Shown: positions 21,004-32,620, counted from the stretch's first letter. The stretch: DNA of 64,000 nt from Symbiodinium natans (GCA_905221605.1 CAJNDS010000636.1:37127-101126), one strand, 5' to 3'. Notes: generated by a model not told the origin, from the letters alone. Numbers and translations are program-made.

Positions 21004-21630
21004 TGCCGCCGGAGTTCAGCTCGCGTGAGTTCGAGGTGGGAGCTGGCAGATCTCTCTGTCGCAATTCCCTGTTGTTATGTTTCAGTCTGGTTGCAGCCCT
21101 CACGATGCACTAGTGATCCGTCTGCAGCTGAAAAGACACATTCAATAGACGTCAGGCTTGGGCGAATCTGAACACGGCACTGTTTGCTATAGACATAGGC
21201 AGGGCACGGCACAGCGTGGCACAGCGTGGGAGTCACACGAGGTTGCACAGTCTCAACCGCGTGCTGCTTCGACTTAGGCCACATGTCGTGGCAAAGCGGT
21301 GCCAAACGCTGACCACGCAGCGAAAGCAGCGCGACCGAGCTGGTGGACTGGCTACAAGACTGGATTTGGGCTACAGTAGAATCGCCTGAAAAGATTCTCC
21401 AAGTTCATACCTCTCTAGTGTTGTCACAGCCGAAGACTGCGCCAGCAGCGCTCGGGAAGGTCGATTTTGTTGAGCGCAAAGACAACAGGCACCTGGCAAA
21501 ACAGCGACTGCTTCCAGCAAAGTAGCTTTACAGCGTCCACAGCAGCAGCCTCAACAGACATGAGCGCCCCAGAAATCGGTTCATGAACGAACACGTGATC
21601 CCTGCCAGGCCTTCCATCTCGAGGCGTGCA

Positions 21631-21939
21631 TCAGGACCTGCACGTAGTACAAACGTCCAAACCGCAAGCCTGCGTTCTGAGGCTGCAAATGGGACTGAGA
21701 TGGCTATTGCCCATATTGAAACTTAAGAACGTAAGAAAACGCCAGAGCCGATGGGCAAACCATCGCCCGTTGATTTCCCGTGCTACCTCCTCAGTTTGCA
21801 ACTCGGCACCACGCTCCACGGAAATCACGACGAGCGCAACCTGGGAGGCACTTGCCCGCGTGTTGTCTGTGAAAATGTTGTCATTCATGTTGGCCATATT
21901 GTCCATACTGTAAGTTTGCAACGTAGTCAAATCTGACAT
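21631..21939 (-). CDS. probable coding exon, unidentified
   Basis: The minus frame starts MSDLTTLQTYSMDNMANMND and continues QVALVVISVERGAELQTEEV and AREINGRWFAHRLWRFL. It has an AG-rich acceptor context before QVALVV. The start of the frame overlaps short TTGCCAT and TTGTCA repeats at 21930-21985. Family not recognised. Confidence 0.35.
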   Translation of the reverse strand: MSDLTTLQTYSMDNMANMNDNIFTDNTRASASQVALVVISVERGAELQTEEVAREINGRWFAHRLWRFLTFLSFNMGNSHLSPICSLRTQACGLDVCTTCRS

Positions 21940-21983
21940 TCGTTGCCATTCTTGCCAATCTTGCCATGATTGTCACTATTGTC

Positions 21984-22427
21984 ATTCGCCTCGGCTTCCT
22001 GCCGAGAAGCGTCTGGAACAAGCAGACCCGGATCGGGCCTCCTTCCCCCCTAACCCAACCCTTCCCCCCATTGCAAAATTTTCTGACGCCACCCCCCCCC
22101 CCCGCCCTGTGGGACCTCCCCCAATCGCTTGGAGGAGCTGCAAACCGATGCCGTGGGGGGTCCCGCCTGTCGGTGGCTCCTACAGGGAGAGTGCCTCAAA
22201 ACCCCCCCCACACCCTCCACCACCCCCACCCCCCCCCCCCCCCAGCCCCCCCCCCCCCACCCCCCACCCCCCCCCCCACCCCGCGGGGGGGGGGCCCCAT
22301 CCCTCCCCCCCCAGCCCTTTGACCTCTCTGCCTTCCTCCCCTTTTTTTGCGAAACCCTCTTTCCTCCTTTCCTGTCCTGGGGCCGGCCCGGCTGCCGAGG
22401 CGGCGCGCGCAAGCGTTTACAATTAAT
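21984..22427 (+). repeat. dispersed repeat with C-tracts, copy 3 (longest)
   Basis: ATTCGCCTCGGCTTCC, GCGTCTGGAACAAGCAGACC, a C-tract at 22091-22103, GGGACCTCCCCCAATCGCTTG, then a very C-rich stretch (22203-22315), and GGCCGGCCCGGCTGCCGAGG at 22381 with CGCAAGCG and TTACAAT. The end block matches copy 1, and the start matches copy 2. The C-runs on plus give long G-runs on minus, with G-quadruplex potential. Confidence 0.7.
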
Positions 22428-22487
22428 GCTATGTGATTCTTGTCAGTTTTGTCATTCTTGTACTCGTGTCTGAATAATTGTAATAGG

Positions 22488-22489
22488 AT

Positions 22490-22554
<65 letters not shown>

Positions 22555-22580
22555 CGAATAATAATAATAATAGTAGTAGC

Positions 22581-22625
<45 letters not shown>

Positions 22626-22810
22626 CGGTAGTCGTCGTAGTAGTAGTAGTAATAATAAAAATAGTAGTAGTAGTCGTCGTCGTAGTAGTAGTAGTCGGTA
22701 GTCGTCGTCGTAGTAGTAGTAGCAGCAGCAGTAGTAGCAGCAGCAGTAGCAGTAGCAGTAGCAGTAGCAGTAGCAGTAGCAGTAGCAGTAGCAGTAGCAG
22801 TAGCAGTAGC

Positions 22811-22864
<54 letters not shown>

Positions 22865-23035
22865 TGTTGTTGTTGTTGTAGTAGTAGTAGTAGTAGTCGT
22901 AACAGCAGTAGGAGCAATAGACACCGTTGTCGTAGTGGTAGCAGTGGTAGTAATGGGAGTAGCGGTAGTCGTGGCAGTAGTGGTAGTCGTGGTAGTAGTG
23001 GAGTCGTGATCGTGCTGGTAGTAGTGGTAGACATG
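22488..23035. repeat. (TAG)n trinucleotide array with variants
   Basis: About 550 bp of TAG/AGT repeats, interrupted by TCG and AAT units, AGCAGT hexamers (22735-22815) and GTT units (22861-22876), decaying towards TGG-containing units at the right end. Long minus frames of Tyr, Leu or Thr runs are repeat artefacts. Confidence 0.95.
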
Positions 23036-23066
23036 AGTGGTTGCGGTAGGAGCACCACCACTCTTG

Positions 23067-23235
23067 TCAACAAAAATGTTTTGAAACAGCTTCCGCGGGA
23101 AAAAAGATCATTCCATACGTTGCCAAGTGCAAACCCAGCCAGAACAAGCATTTAAGTACGTGGTGTCTGTAAACCTTTTCTGAACAAGCATGGTAATCTC
23201 GCGCGTAGCATGTGTACATTGTAAGAAACTCATTC
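23067..23235 (-). CDS. probable coding exon, unidentified
   Basis: The minus frame encodes GLNEFLTMYTCYARDYHACS, KVYRHHVLKCLFWLGLHLAT and YGMIFFPAEAVSKHF, ending near the (TAG)n array. One hydrophobic helix (LKCLFWLGLHLATYGMIFF) is possible. The family is not recognised. Confidence 0.4.
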
Positions 23236-23579
23236 AGCCCAAGTGTCAAAAGCCCCCATCCCAAAACACACAAGAAATCGAAAACCAAAATCCCAAACTC
23301 AAGAAAATAGAAGCAAAACAAATCCCACACCGTCCGAAATACCTACGTCAACGCGCGCCTCCGTTTTGATGGTACACCAAAGACAGTTCTCCGGATTTCA
23401 ATCCGGAAAAGTAACCTCTGCACCTAGAAAGCACTTCGAATAGCTTGCCTCCAGTAATTTGCACGTATGCTACAAACTTGGTACTTGGCGGAGGTCTTAC
23501 GATGGGTTATTCCTCACGGGTTGCCTTCCGAACTGTCTTCACGACATGACCACACATGCCACCCCTCAACAAAATCCCC

Positions 23580-23700
23580 ACATTTTGCAGATTTGGGTGA
23601 GCTGCGTGCCCTTCAGTGTGTCCATGCTCAAATCGACTCCCGTGCAGATCCGTGCATGCTCATACATGCAATACACCCACAGCTCCCTCGCAGAACTGCC
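23580..23700 (-). CDS. possible coding exon, unidentified
   Basis: Minus frame with MYEHARICTGVDLSMDTLKG then TQLTQICKMWGFC and a stop. An AG lies just before its start. It looks like a short C-terminal exon. Confidence 0.25.
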
Positions 23701-23999
23701 CTAGACCTGAAACCTCACCCCGCTAGATAGCCCTTCGCATCTGCCTTAGCTCATGAGCCGGCAATAGCCGGCAGCTCTTCGAAAGTAAGATTGAGCTTTT
23801 TTACGAGTACCATGCAAGGGGTGACAAGCAAATCAGCCATAACTCAGCAAACATGAGGGCACATCAGAAAACAAGACAGGGCAAATCAAGAAAAACCAGG
23901 GCACGAATCAGAAAACAAAGTCGCCAACAGTGGGCGCAACGCACCTGTGTACTGTGCTTTCTGCATCAGTGCAGAGTTCCCTGGCGGGCCGTCTCCGTA

Positions 24000-24955
24000 G
24001 CCTAACCCTAAGCCTACGCCCTACAAAAACCCTAATCCCAAAAAGACCCTAAACCCTTAACCCAGCCCTGAACCCAAAACCCTGGAATCCCCCAAGCCCT
24101 AAACCCTAAAAAAACCCTAAACCCTAAAATCCCTAAACCCTCAAAACCCCTGAATCCTAAATTCTAAAAACCTGGCCCTAAACCCTAAACCCTAAAAAAC
24201 CCTAAACCCTACACCCTAAACACCCCCAAGCCCCAAGAGCCCTAAGCCCTACACCCTAAGAACCCCTGAGCCCTAAACCCAAAAAACCCTAAACCCTAAA
24301 AACCCCTCAACTCCAAACCCCGAAAACTCTAAACCCTAAAAAACCCTAAGCCCGAAACCCCAATAAATGGAACCGGAAAAAAGCCTAAACCCTGAAAACC
24401 TATGATGCGAGCATTGTGTTTGCAAATGGGGGGAGGGGGGGGCTGCCCACCCCCCCCCCCCCTCCCCATACCCCCGTTTTATTCTTTTTCCGACCCATCA
24501 TGCGAGTGTCGTGTTTGCAAATGGGAGGGGGGGAGGGTAAAAATCCCGAAACCCTAAACCCCAAAAGACTCTAAACCCTAAAAACCAATAAGCCCTAAAA
24601 CCCTAAACTAAACCCCAAAAACCCCGAAACCCGAAACCCCAAAGCCCCAAAAACTCAAAAACAAAAACCTGGGGCCTAAACCAAAAATATCAAAAACCCT
24701 AAAAACCCTATACTCTAAACCCCCAAGAACCCTAAAAAATCAAACCCCAAAAAACCCTAAACGCTAAATCCTAAAAACCCCCTGAAGCCTCAAGCCCTCA
24801 ACCCAAAACAAAACCTGAGCCCTAAACCGAAAAAACCTTAAACCCTAAAACCCCCTAAGCCCTCAACCCTAAAACACCCCAAGACCTACACCCTAAGAAG
24901 CCCTAAACCCTAAACGCTGAAAACCCTTAACCCTAAACCCTAAAAACCCTTTCTT
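24000..24955. repeat. degenerate interstitial telomere-like block (CCCTAAA)n
   Basis: About 0.95 kb of CCCTAAA-type heptamers, many altered (CCCTAAAA, CCCCAAA, CCCTAAG). The C-rich strand is plus throughout. Unique sequence lies on both sides, so it is not a chromosome end in this assembly. A non-telomeric insert at 24403-24535 carries ATGCGAG...TGTTTGCAAATGGG twice, 95 bp apart, with G- and C-runs between. Confidence 0.85.
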
Positions 24956-24959
24956 TGAA

Positions 24960-25600
24960 TAAAGCAAACCTTGCTGCTCGAGCGCAAGTGGTAAACGGCG
25001 ATGGCCCGCCAGTGAGAGAGACCGATGTAAATGCATGGCTGTCCATGCATGCTGAGTCGCCCTCGTTGTTTGCTGATTCTGCCCGTGCTGTTTTCTGAAC
25101 CATGGGTGCGTGATTCATGGTCTTGTTTTCCGATCTAGGCAGCATCCATCATGCAAGCGTGGCATTCTCGCTTGAGCATGCTGCCACGCTCGGTTATGTA
25201 GGTCTTTATCACACATGTTTGCTTGCATGTTGGGCGAGCCTCTATCCGATCTATCCGTTTTGTGACTTGAACTGTGAGCAAACCGAAACTGAAAGCTAAG
25301 CACCCACGCATCTGCAGCAGCCATTGTTCGGCCTCGCCTGAACACGCGTACGAGAAGGGAGGTAAACATCGACACATCCCATGACAGTAGCAGGCATTTC
25401 CAAGCCGGTTTGGCATGAGATATCCTTCGTCTCTGAGTCCTCACGTCCCTACATCCAACGTTCTCTGCCGGCTTCCCTTGGATTCCGGGATTCCGACGAA
25501 AGCTCGAACGCAGCATGCCCTGGGGTGTCAAGGAAGGTCCTGAGTCGAGCTGGAATTTTGTTGGAGCCTGAGATTGACTGAGCCGAAAGCAGTTACCCTC
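24960..25600. other. flank of the telomere-like block, weak minus frames
   Basis: Minus frames at 25145-24933 (SVSLTGGPSPFTTCARAARF) and 25531-25115 are open but without motifs. No repeats noticed. Confidence 0.2.
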
Positions 25601-25609
25601 AGCAGCAAA

Positions 25610-25980
25610 ATCAGAACAAGCCAGAATTGGAGCCTGCAGTGGCCTGCGGGTTCAATCAAGCTTTGGTGTGGGCTCATGGGACAAGTAGCCAGTGGTTCAG
25701 GAAAACGCAAATGGCGACGGGACCCTTAGGCCGCAGCATGCGTCGGTTACTTCTTCCTGCCGTGATGGGGACAACCATGGAGAACCCAAAACTACGGAGC
25801 AGTGCTGGATGCATATCTTTACGTCTCTCTACGGGCACAGAACTGTGCGGCTTTCCGTCCCTTTCAACCCTTCATGTCCCTTCCATCCCTGGCCTTCGGT
25901 CTCGGAACCTTCGACAGCCGTTGCCGCCTTTGCCAAGCCAGGCTTCGGGAACGCATTTGGGGGTTGCGGCTTCAGGCCGG
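25610..25980. other. plus-strand open frames, unassigned
   Basis: Overlapping plus frames of 100-126 codons in three phases; none is convincing over the others. Confidence 0.2.
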
Positions 25981-25984
25981 GGAT

Positions 25985-26066
25985 ACCGTCTTGACTACTA
26001 TTGAGTCTTGACAGTATTGCAGTATTGACAATACTGATAGTATTGGCAGTATGGACGGTATTGATC
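25985..26066. repeat. imperfect decamer repeat GACAGTATTG with palindrome
   Basis: Variants of (G)ACAGTATTG repeat about seven times. Within it AGTATTGACAATACT is a perfect 7-bp inverted repeat around one base. Confidence 0.75.
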
Positions 26067-26324
26067 TACTCTGAGATGCCACGCGGAAGCCGTACCAAGG
26101 GAGGCATCGATTTGGGCACTCTTACCCTTGAAACAGCAAAACTATGCCCCGTATCAGTAAAGAGTAAAAAGTCTTGAACCAGCAATCCTAAAGTCTACAC
26201 CCTCGCAGTGTTTGACACTGATTGCATACTGCCCCCTCAACAACTGCATACAGATCATGCGGAGAGAGAGAGAGAGAAAGAAAGAAAACAAATGAGACAC
26301 GCACACACGCACACAGAAACACGC

Positions 26325-26775
<451 letters not shown>

Positions 26776-27133
26776 GGTGCGCCCCATCGCCTGCGCCTCA
26801 CCTCCTGCTCGGCGGCCTCAAGACAATGAATGTGAAGGGAAAAGAATGAAAAGAGGGTGCGGGAAAGGTGGTGCCGGAAAGGGGAGAGCAGACACTTGCA
26901 GATCGAACAGAAGCCTTGAAAGAAAATCATGACAGCACCTAAGCATATGCTGCTCCTCATCTTAACCAGGCTGCCGACCCCGTGATGGCACGTCCAACTC
27001 CATGATTCCCTCCCCCATGCTGCCCGTCATTGCTCTCACATCCTCTGCAAAAAGGACAGGACGTGCAGGGGTACAGCGCTGGGTCGCAATCCTACCAGCT
27101 TCCATCACGGTCTTGCGTTCCTTGCATTCTTGC

Positions 27134-27720
27134 CTGCGTTATTCTGCCTGGCTCGTTCTCGGCCACGTTTGTGCCACAGAAGGCATCAAGGAGCGTGGTC
27201 TTGCCATGGTTGATGTGTCCCAACCTGAAACGAAGACGAATAAACAATGAATGCAATGAATGTAATGAATGAAATAAATGAAATTAATGAATGTAATGAA
27301 CGTAACGAACGTAATGAATGTAATGAATGTAATGAACGCAATGAATGTATTGAATGCAATGACTGTAATGAATGTACTGAATGTAATGAATGTAATGAAT
27401 GGACTGAACGTACTGAGTGTACTGTTCCCGCCCGGGAACCACCAAACGCTTGTCTTGCAAACTATAACTCGTGTATGCTTCTGATGTCTTGAAAAGAGTC
27501 CTGGCATGCGAATCGCGGGCCTACCACATTCAAACTGCAGAAAAACCTGAATTGAGGATAACCTCCTGGTTTCCCAAAAACCAGAAAGCCCCTCTAAATC
27601 CGTACAAGAACCAAGCACCAAGCATCAAGAGTCGTGAAACGAAAAGCCACGCGTATTCTGGGAAGCCGTGCACGGCCACCACGGGCACTGCATTGACGGC
27701 AGTGCTGATGGATGTCCTGT
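27134..27720 (-). CDS. infB: translation initiation factor IF-2, P-loop exons
   Basis: The downstream exon (27224-27134) encodes [20 protein letters not shown] then [10 protein letters not shown]. This is the G1 P-loop (GHxxHGKTT) and the start of switch I of IF-2, where bacterial proteins have GHVDHGKT and GGITQ. The exon before it (about 27720-27672) ends VNAVPVVAV, matching the PVVTVM stretch that precedes G1 in IF-2. They are joined by a 447-nt intron (27671-27225) that begins GC and ends TTTCAG; the split Val codon is GT plus G. A further GC donor follows CAG at 27134. IF-2 is an organelle-type GTPase that places initiator tRNA on the small ribosomal subunit. G2-G5 exons (DTPGH, NKxD) were not found downstream, so the gene is partial, very long-introned or broken. 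Confidence 0.75.
27247..27425. repeat. 9-bp minisatellite GTAATGAAT in the IF-2 intron
   Basis: About 20 copies of GTAATGAAT with point variants (GTAACGAAC, GTACTGAAT). The period of nine keeps frames open on both strands (NECNERNEC on plus). It lies wholly inside the 447-nt GC-AG intron. Confidence 0.9.
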
Positions 27721-27739
27721 CTGGCCTCGATCTCACTCA

Positions 27740-28220
27740 AAAGAACTGCACTTTCAACTTTACACACGAATCCTGCACGACTTGTTCCATGATGCTTGGC
27801 GGCCGGAGTAAGTCTCGAGGAACTTCTAGAACACTAGCTCGTAAGTCCCGAAGCCATTCAGAACACAACTGCACACCAACTCTCAGCTTTCAACTCTTTA
27901 ACGCCTCAATCGTGTAAACATTGTCTTAACATATCCTAAGACAAGTCTTCGCATGTCTGAACCCTCGACGACTCACTGTCAAACGTTCGGGCCGCTCCTA
28001 AGTTTAAGTCCCTTGAAACCATAGTAACGAACATCGAACACTCCTAGAACGCAGCAAGCTGTGTTCTGTTTTGCCCGCGTTGCATGCTAACATGAAGCTA
28101 GCGGATTGTGCCTCTTTGAGCCAGGTGTCTTATCATTCATGCAATGGCAACGATCATACATCAAAGGCTGATGGTGCTCTGACCTAGTTTGCTGAAGTAA
28201 GATCGCCACGGATGAGTGCC
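27740..28220. other. region upstream of the IF-2 exons, unassigned
   Basis: N-terminal exons of IF-2 would be expected here on minus, but this part of the family is poorly conserved and none could be recognised. Confidence 0.25.
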
Positions 28221-28284
28221 TCTTGGCGGGCTGGTGCAGGTCCAGTCCGGCTCGACGTCCACCTAAATGGCTTGGGATCGTCAT

Positions 28285-28490
28285 GACACGCACACACACA
28301 CACACACACACGTTCCCAATATCGAGGAAGCTAGTGATACACTTGTTCAAGCTTCCAGTGTGCGATTTGAGCCCGGCAGCGAAGTTGAGGCCGTTGTTGA
28401 ACTTCTCTGGTCATTGATAAAAGCAATGAAGTCTGGGGACCTTCCCTATGCCGCGAAACAGCCGCTGGAGATGCGTCCAAGGCAGGGACA
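28285..28490 (+). CDS. possible plus-strand exon after a CA repeat
   Basis: After (CA)12 at about 28288-28312 the plus frame encodes NIEEASDTLVQASSVRFEPG then EVEAVVELLWSLIKAMKSGD, an acidic, helical, protein-like stretch. The frame remains open to 28941 but quality drops after about 28490. It is one of few good plus-strand candidates. No family recognised. Confidence 0.3.
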
Positions 28491-28499
28491 AGCTTGGGC

Positions 28500-29380
28500 A
28501 CATAACCAAAAGCTCGCAGAGGGGTGGCAGCCATGTCAAAGGGAACCAAGACCTGACTCCAAATACACAAGGAAAATGGTGCAACAAAACGGCTCCAGAG
28601 CTTTCACGTCGCTTTTCATCGTTGCAACATCCAAGGCAAATCTCACATGTACGGTACAGTCGCTCCCTGATACTAGTCAGCAAATGCAGCCCTCAAACAC
28701 CGAGCAGTGGCATCAACGACAGCCCCTGGCAAATTCCTGTGCCTTGCGCTTGGAAGTCGACTCGAACTCGCGGCCCTCGAAATCCTGCAAAAGACCCGAG
28801 CATAGACCGTTCACTTGGCCGCAAGAACTGTCTCTCAGCTACACCGCGAAACCCCAGCTTCTTGCATTTCCTGCAAAAGCATGCCTTCACAAACAAAAGC
28901 AATTTGTGCACGTCTTCTCGCTTCGGACATCCTTCCAATAGTACTTTTTATCCATAGATCCTCAGTCAGCATGGCGATAATCAAGGTGTTGCATGATCTC
29001 GTTCACAATGCACATGCTAAGTCGGCCACGAACTCCCAGCATGCGCATGGTATTGGCGTAATCTAACCTGCACAATCAACGCAAAGATTGTGGGGGTGCT
29101 GGCTCAATACAGTCCTCTAACGAGACACCAACACCTCAAGCAACAGTCTCACTCCCCTGCCCCAACTTTGCCAAGTCCGAACTGAGCCCATTCTCCAGGC
29201 CTGAAAAGAATGCGCAGCTCCGTTGCAGACACGAAAGGTGGCAACCTGTCAAGCCCCGCTTTGCCCAATCGCACGAGCCCATGTCTAGGCCCAGCCGAGA
29301 GGCAGCATTGTTTCGTCTCTGTGGTTGCGCGTTGCTTTGCCAAGGCTATGGCGAGCCACCTGCAGTCGGGGCTCCAGACA
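28500..29380. other. unassigned, both strands open
   Basis: Long frames on both strands without motifs. A minus frame at 28938-28693 (EGCPKREDVHKLLLFVKACF) is the better one. Confidence 0.2.
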
Positions 29381-29394
29381 TCCCAAAGCCACTG

Positions 29395-29767
29395 CTATGG
29401 AAGCGAGCAACTTATGTCCCCAGCTCTCTTGGTACATCTTGGAACATCATGGACATCTGGATCCTGCGCTTCCCCATGTCTTCCTGTCGTGCGTTCCATC
29501 CTGGCTTTGCTTCCTTCATCTTCCTTGATTTGGTTCGTGCTTCTTTCCGCAACGTGTTTGTTTCGTTGCTCGCCGGGTCGTTCTGGCATCGTTCTTCCTT
29601 CTGCAGGCTCTTCTGCTTCTGATAGGCATTACGTTTGGCCCTCCACGAGCATGCTCGGTTGCAAATTCTGGGCTTGCATATTCAAGAAGTTTGAAAGCAT
29701 CCCACTGCTCAAAGTGACTGGAGGCCCCCCCGTCCCCTGTCATACTCGCAGCTGTCATTTGAAGCAA
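29395..29767 (-). CDS. probable coding exon(s), unidentified
   Basis: The minus strand encodes SHFEQWDAFKLLEYASPEFA and HARGGPNVMPIRSRRA, then in an overlapping phase ERPGEQRNKHVAERSTNQIK and EDEGSKARMERTTGRHGEAQ, a very charged segment. One GC or GT splice near 29590 would join them. The antisense plus frame (29210-29890) ends in a hydrophobic run and seems less likely. Family not recognised. Confidence 0.35.
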
Positions 29768-30176
29768 ACTCTGGGTAGGCTTCTGTTGCGGTGTTTGTTT
29801 ATTGCAGGCGTGGGGGCTCTCTTTGTGCTTTTGCTGAGCATATTCTATTCCCTCTACATGTTCATAGGCAATATCTTCTTTCCTCTTTAGCGTGAAACCT
29901 CGATTTTCTAGTTCTCTATGGTTGAAAAAAGAAAACTCGGCGTTTTACTCGCCAAACCTATACGTCATCCATAATGTACTTTCTAATAAAGAAACTTCTA
30001 TTCCTGTACGTCTTTTGCTGCAGAACATCTATTTCTCTAAGGTTGGAATCGGAAAACCTCCATTGCAACCAAACTTGCAAAAGCAGAGGATTACAGAGGG
30101 TACAGGCCCCTGTTTGCCTTCAGAGGTATAGGGCTTGGGGTGTTGAGGGGGCTATGGCTGTAGCAACTTGCAGGCT

Positions 30177-30742
30177 CTATCGCAGAGGTGTTATAGGTCT
30201 CGGGGCTCTAGGGTCGCAACCCCGCCAGTTTCGGTTTTGGATGTTGTATCCTAAAGTTGCCAGCCGTGGGCCTTCTGGTCCCCAAAAAATGAACAAACAC
30301 TGCAACACAAGCAGCCCGCCTTCCGCGGCACATAAACACAGCCGCGGTGCCGTGCCTGAGCCAGAAGCACTGCAACCACTCCAATCTCCTGGCAAGACTG
30401 CCTGCCTTGATGCCGAAGCAGCGCACAGCCTTGCGAACTGCAATTGCTGACTGCGCGGACTTGGGGTCACGCCCTGGAACATCAAGGGCTTTGGGCAGAC
30501 GAATCGTTGTCCCTGCCCTTCGTTATCCTCGTAGTCGCCTCCCGTGGCCATCCTTGAGAAAGCGGGATCAATGGCAGCACCGGATCAACTGGACCTCGGC
30601 ACGCGAAGATGCTCCAAAGCCACCGGTCCGCTACCCGTGTCTTCACTGCACTGTAGCTCCAGACGAAAGATCGAGGCCACACGAACAACCCTGGCCAGAT
30701 TACAGGAGATAATGGCTGATTGTCTCTTTTGCATGAGTGCAA
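30177..30742 (-). CDS. possible coding exons, unidentified
   Basis: Two overlapping minus frames: 30742-30482 (SYSAVKTRVADRWLWSIFAC, DPVLPLIPLSQG) and 30551-30177 (MATGGDYEDNEGQGQRFVCP). They look like parts of one spliced product. No domain is recognised. Confidence 0.3.
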
Positions 30743-30875
30743 GCATCTTCGCTTATGAAGGTGCCATAGTATGACTGACAGCCCTTCCTCACCTCGCCAT
30801 TCGGAGCAATGAGCATTGGCAGCGTCGCTTGCCGCTGTGCTGGAGACCGCGCGCTGTGTGTTGGATTACTTCAAG

Positions 30876-31085
30876 CTACGAAAAGTTTTGCAGGCTCTGT
30901 TCCAAGTAATGAAGTACGTGTTGCATGTTCTTCTTCTGGATGCGTAAGAGTGCTCTGAGTGCTCTGGTGTGGCCATGGGTTTGCAGCAGGAAGATCAGGA
31001 ATCGTGTACGCGGAACCATGGTCTCGCAGCCATGACGTGCATCAAAGGTCGCATCGGCTTCGGCTTGAAGATGCAGATTGTTCAC
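30876..31085 (-). CDS. probable coding exon, unidentified
   Basis: A compact minus frame: MNNLHLQAEADATFDARHGC, RFLIFLLQTHGHTRALRALL and RIQKKNMQHVLHYLEQSLQN with a stop at 30876. It is helical with a basic middle. It is likely the 3' exon of a gene running from the right. Confidence 0.4.
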   Translation of the reverse strand: MNNLHLQAEADATFDARHGCETMVPRTRFLIFLLQTHGHTRALRALLRIQKKNMQHVLHYLEQSLQNFS

Positions 31086-31089
31086 AGTG

Positions 31090-31400
31090 ACAATATTGTG
31101 CCTTCCCCAGCTTTTTTGACAGCTTCAGGCATGCCAACCAGCATGTTCCGTCATAAAAGGCTCGGCTATCCCCCAAGCAGCTCTAGAGATCAAAGGAAGC
31201 TTTCTAAAACCCTGCACTCACTGTCTTGCTGAAGCCCACATATGATGAGACTGATATGCTAATCCTATATGAATATGTGACTAGTTTTGCTTTCTTGTCG
31301 GACAGGGTTTAGGAATCTAAGCTGATTCGGTCAATGGAGATTTGGCAGTATATGAACCCATACCTAGTGAGGCATGTCTAGATAACGTTTGGTTGAGGAA
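31090..31400. other. no identifiable feature
   Basis: Mostly short frames and no repeats. Confidence 0.3.
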
Positions 31401-31401
31401 A

Positions 31402-32111
31402 TTAGGCGTAACACCCCGAAAGCCACCGAAAAATTGGGCCACCAGGGTGGCCCTCCAGGAAGATGTGAAGCAAACCATTAAAGCGCGCAGCTCTGCTCCC
31501 TCTTTGACATTTTTCCCGAAGCCAGCATCCAGCTGCTTTTCGATGAGCAGCTAGGCAAAAGCTTTGTGATTGCTTCACGAGGCCGCTCTGAAACGACGAC
31601 ACTTTGATGGGATTGTCGGGGCTAGGCTGAACTGAGCCTCTAATTGGAACTAGGTCTTAAAGTCTCTTCAGGGGCCGAAATACTGTATGGCGGCCTTGCC
31701 AAGTTTAGGCTTTTGGGTGTCCAACTTCAGAACAGCCCCATGCTTGCTGGCAGCCCTAGAAGCGGGCCGGGTCCTCTATGCAATTCCAGACAGCCGACAA
31801 AACTCACCAAGAAACCACTTAGAGTCCAAAGCTGGGGGCGCGAAAGAGTTTGCCAGCACTTTCGGCGTGCCTCTCGGCACATGTTGAAGACAGCACAGTC
31901 TTGGCACAAGTGTTGAAGCTGAAAACACCATCCGAACCCGTCGGGACCGTGCCAGCTTGTGTAGCTCCCCAGAATCGGACTTAAGGTTCGGCTGCAGAGA
32001 CGAATTCGCAGCCACGGATTTGGGAATAAGTGCAGCTCTTTTCTGCAACAAGAGCCTACCTGTTTCGAAAGACACACTCCAACCCTCCCTCATCCACCAG
32101 CCAGAAGCCAC
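31402..32111 (-). CDS. possible coding exons, unidentified
   Basis: Minus 32111-31776 starts MASGWWMREGWSVSFETGRL and continues QKRAALIPKSVAANSSLQPN and VRMVFSASTLVPRLCCL. Downstream, 31602-31402 is open (SRAARFNGLLHIFLEG). No family recognised. Confidence 0.3.
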
Positions 32112-32620
32112 TCTAGTGCATCAGAAGGAATTCACCTGTTGTACCATCTATTGCAGCGCTCTTTGTATGGGCTGTTCCAATCTTCATCTCGCAACAATGT
32201 TCACGAGCCGCCACTCCCTTAGACGTGTTCCTCACTTTCTCCCAGGTTCCCGCCTTTCTTCCAGTCATTTTTTCTCGATAATGGTATGCCCCTTCGTCTC
32301 GAGATTTCGAGGATGTGTTTGAGAGCCGCCCTGGTCAAGGCGTGTGCGCGCCAATTACATGCTGCAGGGCTCATCCACCGAAGCATAGGGCACTTGACTG
32401 ATGCTTAGTTACGCAGATCCAGATGCATGCAGTGTGCAAGGAAAGAAAACTGCATGACCCAAATCCCGGCAGGCTACGACTGGCAGTGCCTTTTGCACGT
32501 CTGCCTTCATTAGGTGATTTGGAGGAAACCGAGAACAGCAAAGGCCTCCATGAAGACTTATCCCAGTCAAGCCTTGAGCTGACATCGCTGTTGACATTCC
32601 CGCACTACATCAGCCGCTGG

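Noticed and set aside
22196-23151. Long Thr/Ala, Leu or Tyr/Asp frames on minus
   Set aside because: Products of the (TAG)n array and C-runs; every phase is open.
24000-24955. True chromosome end
   Set aside because: The heptamers are degenerate and unique sequence continues on both sides.
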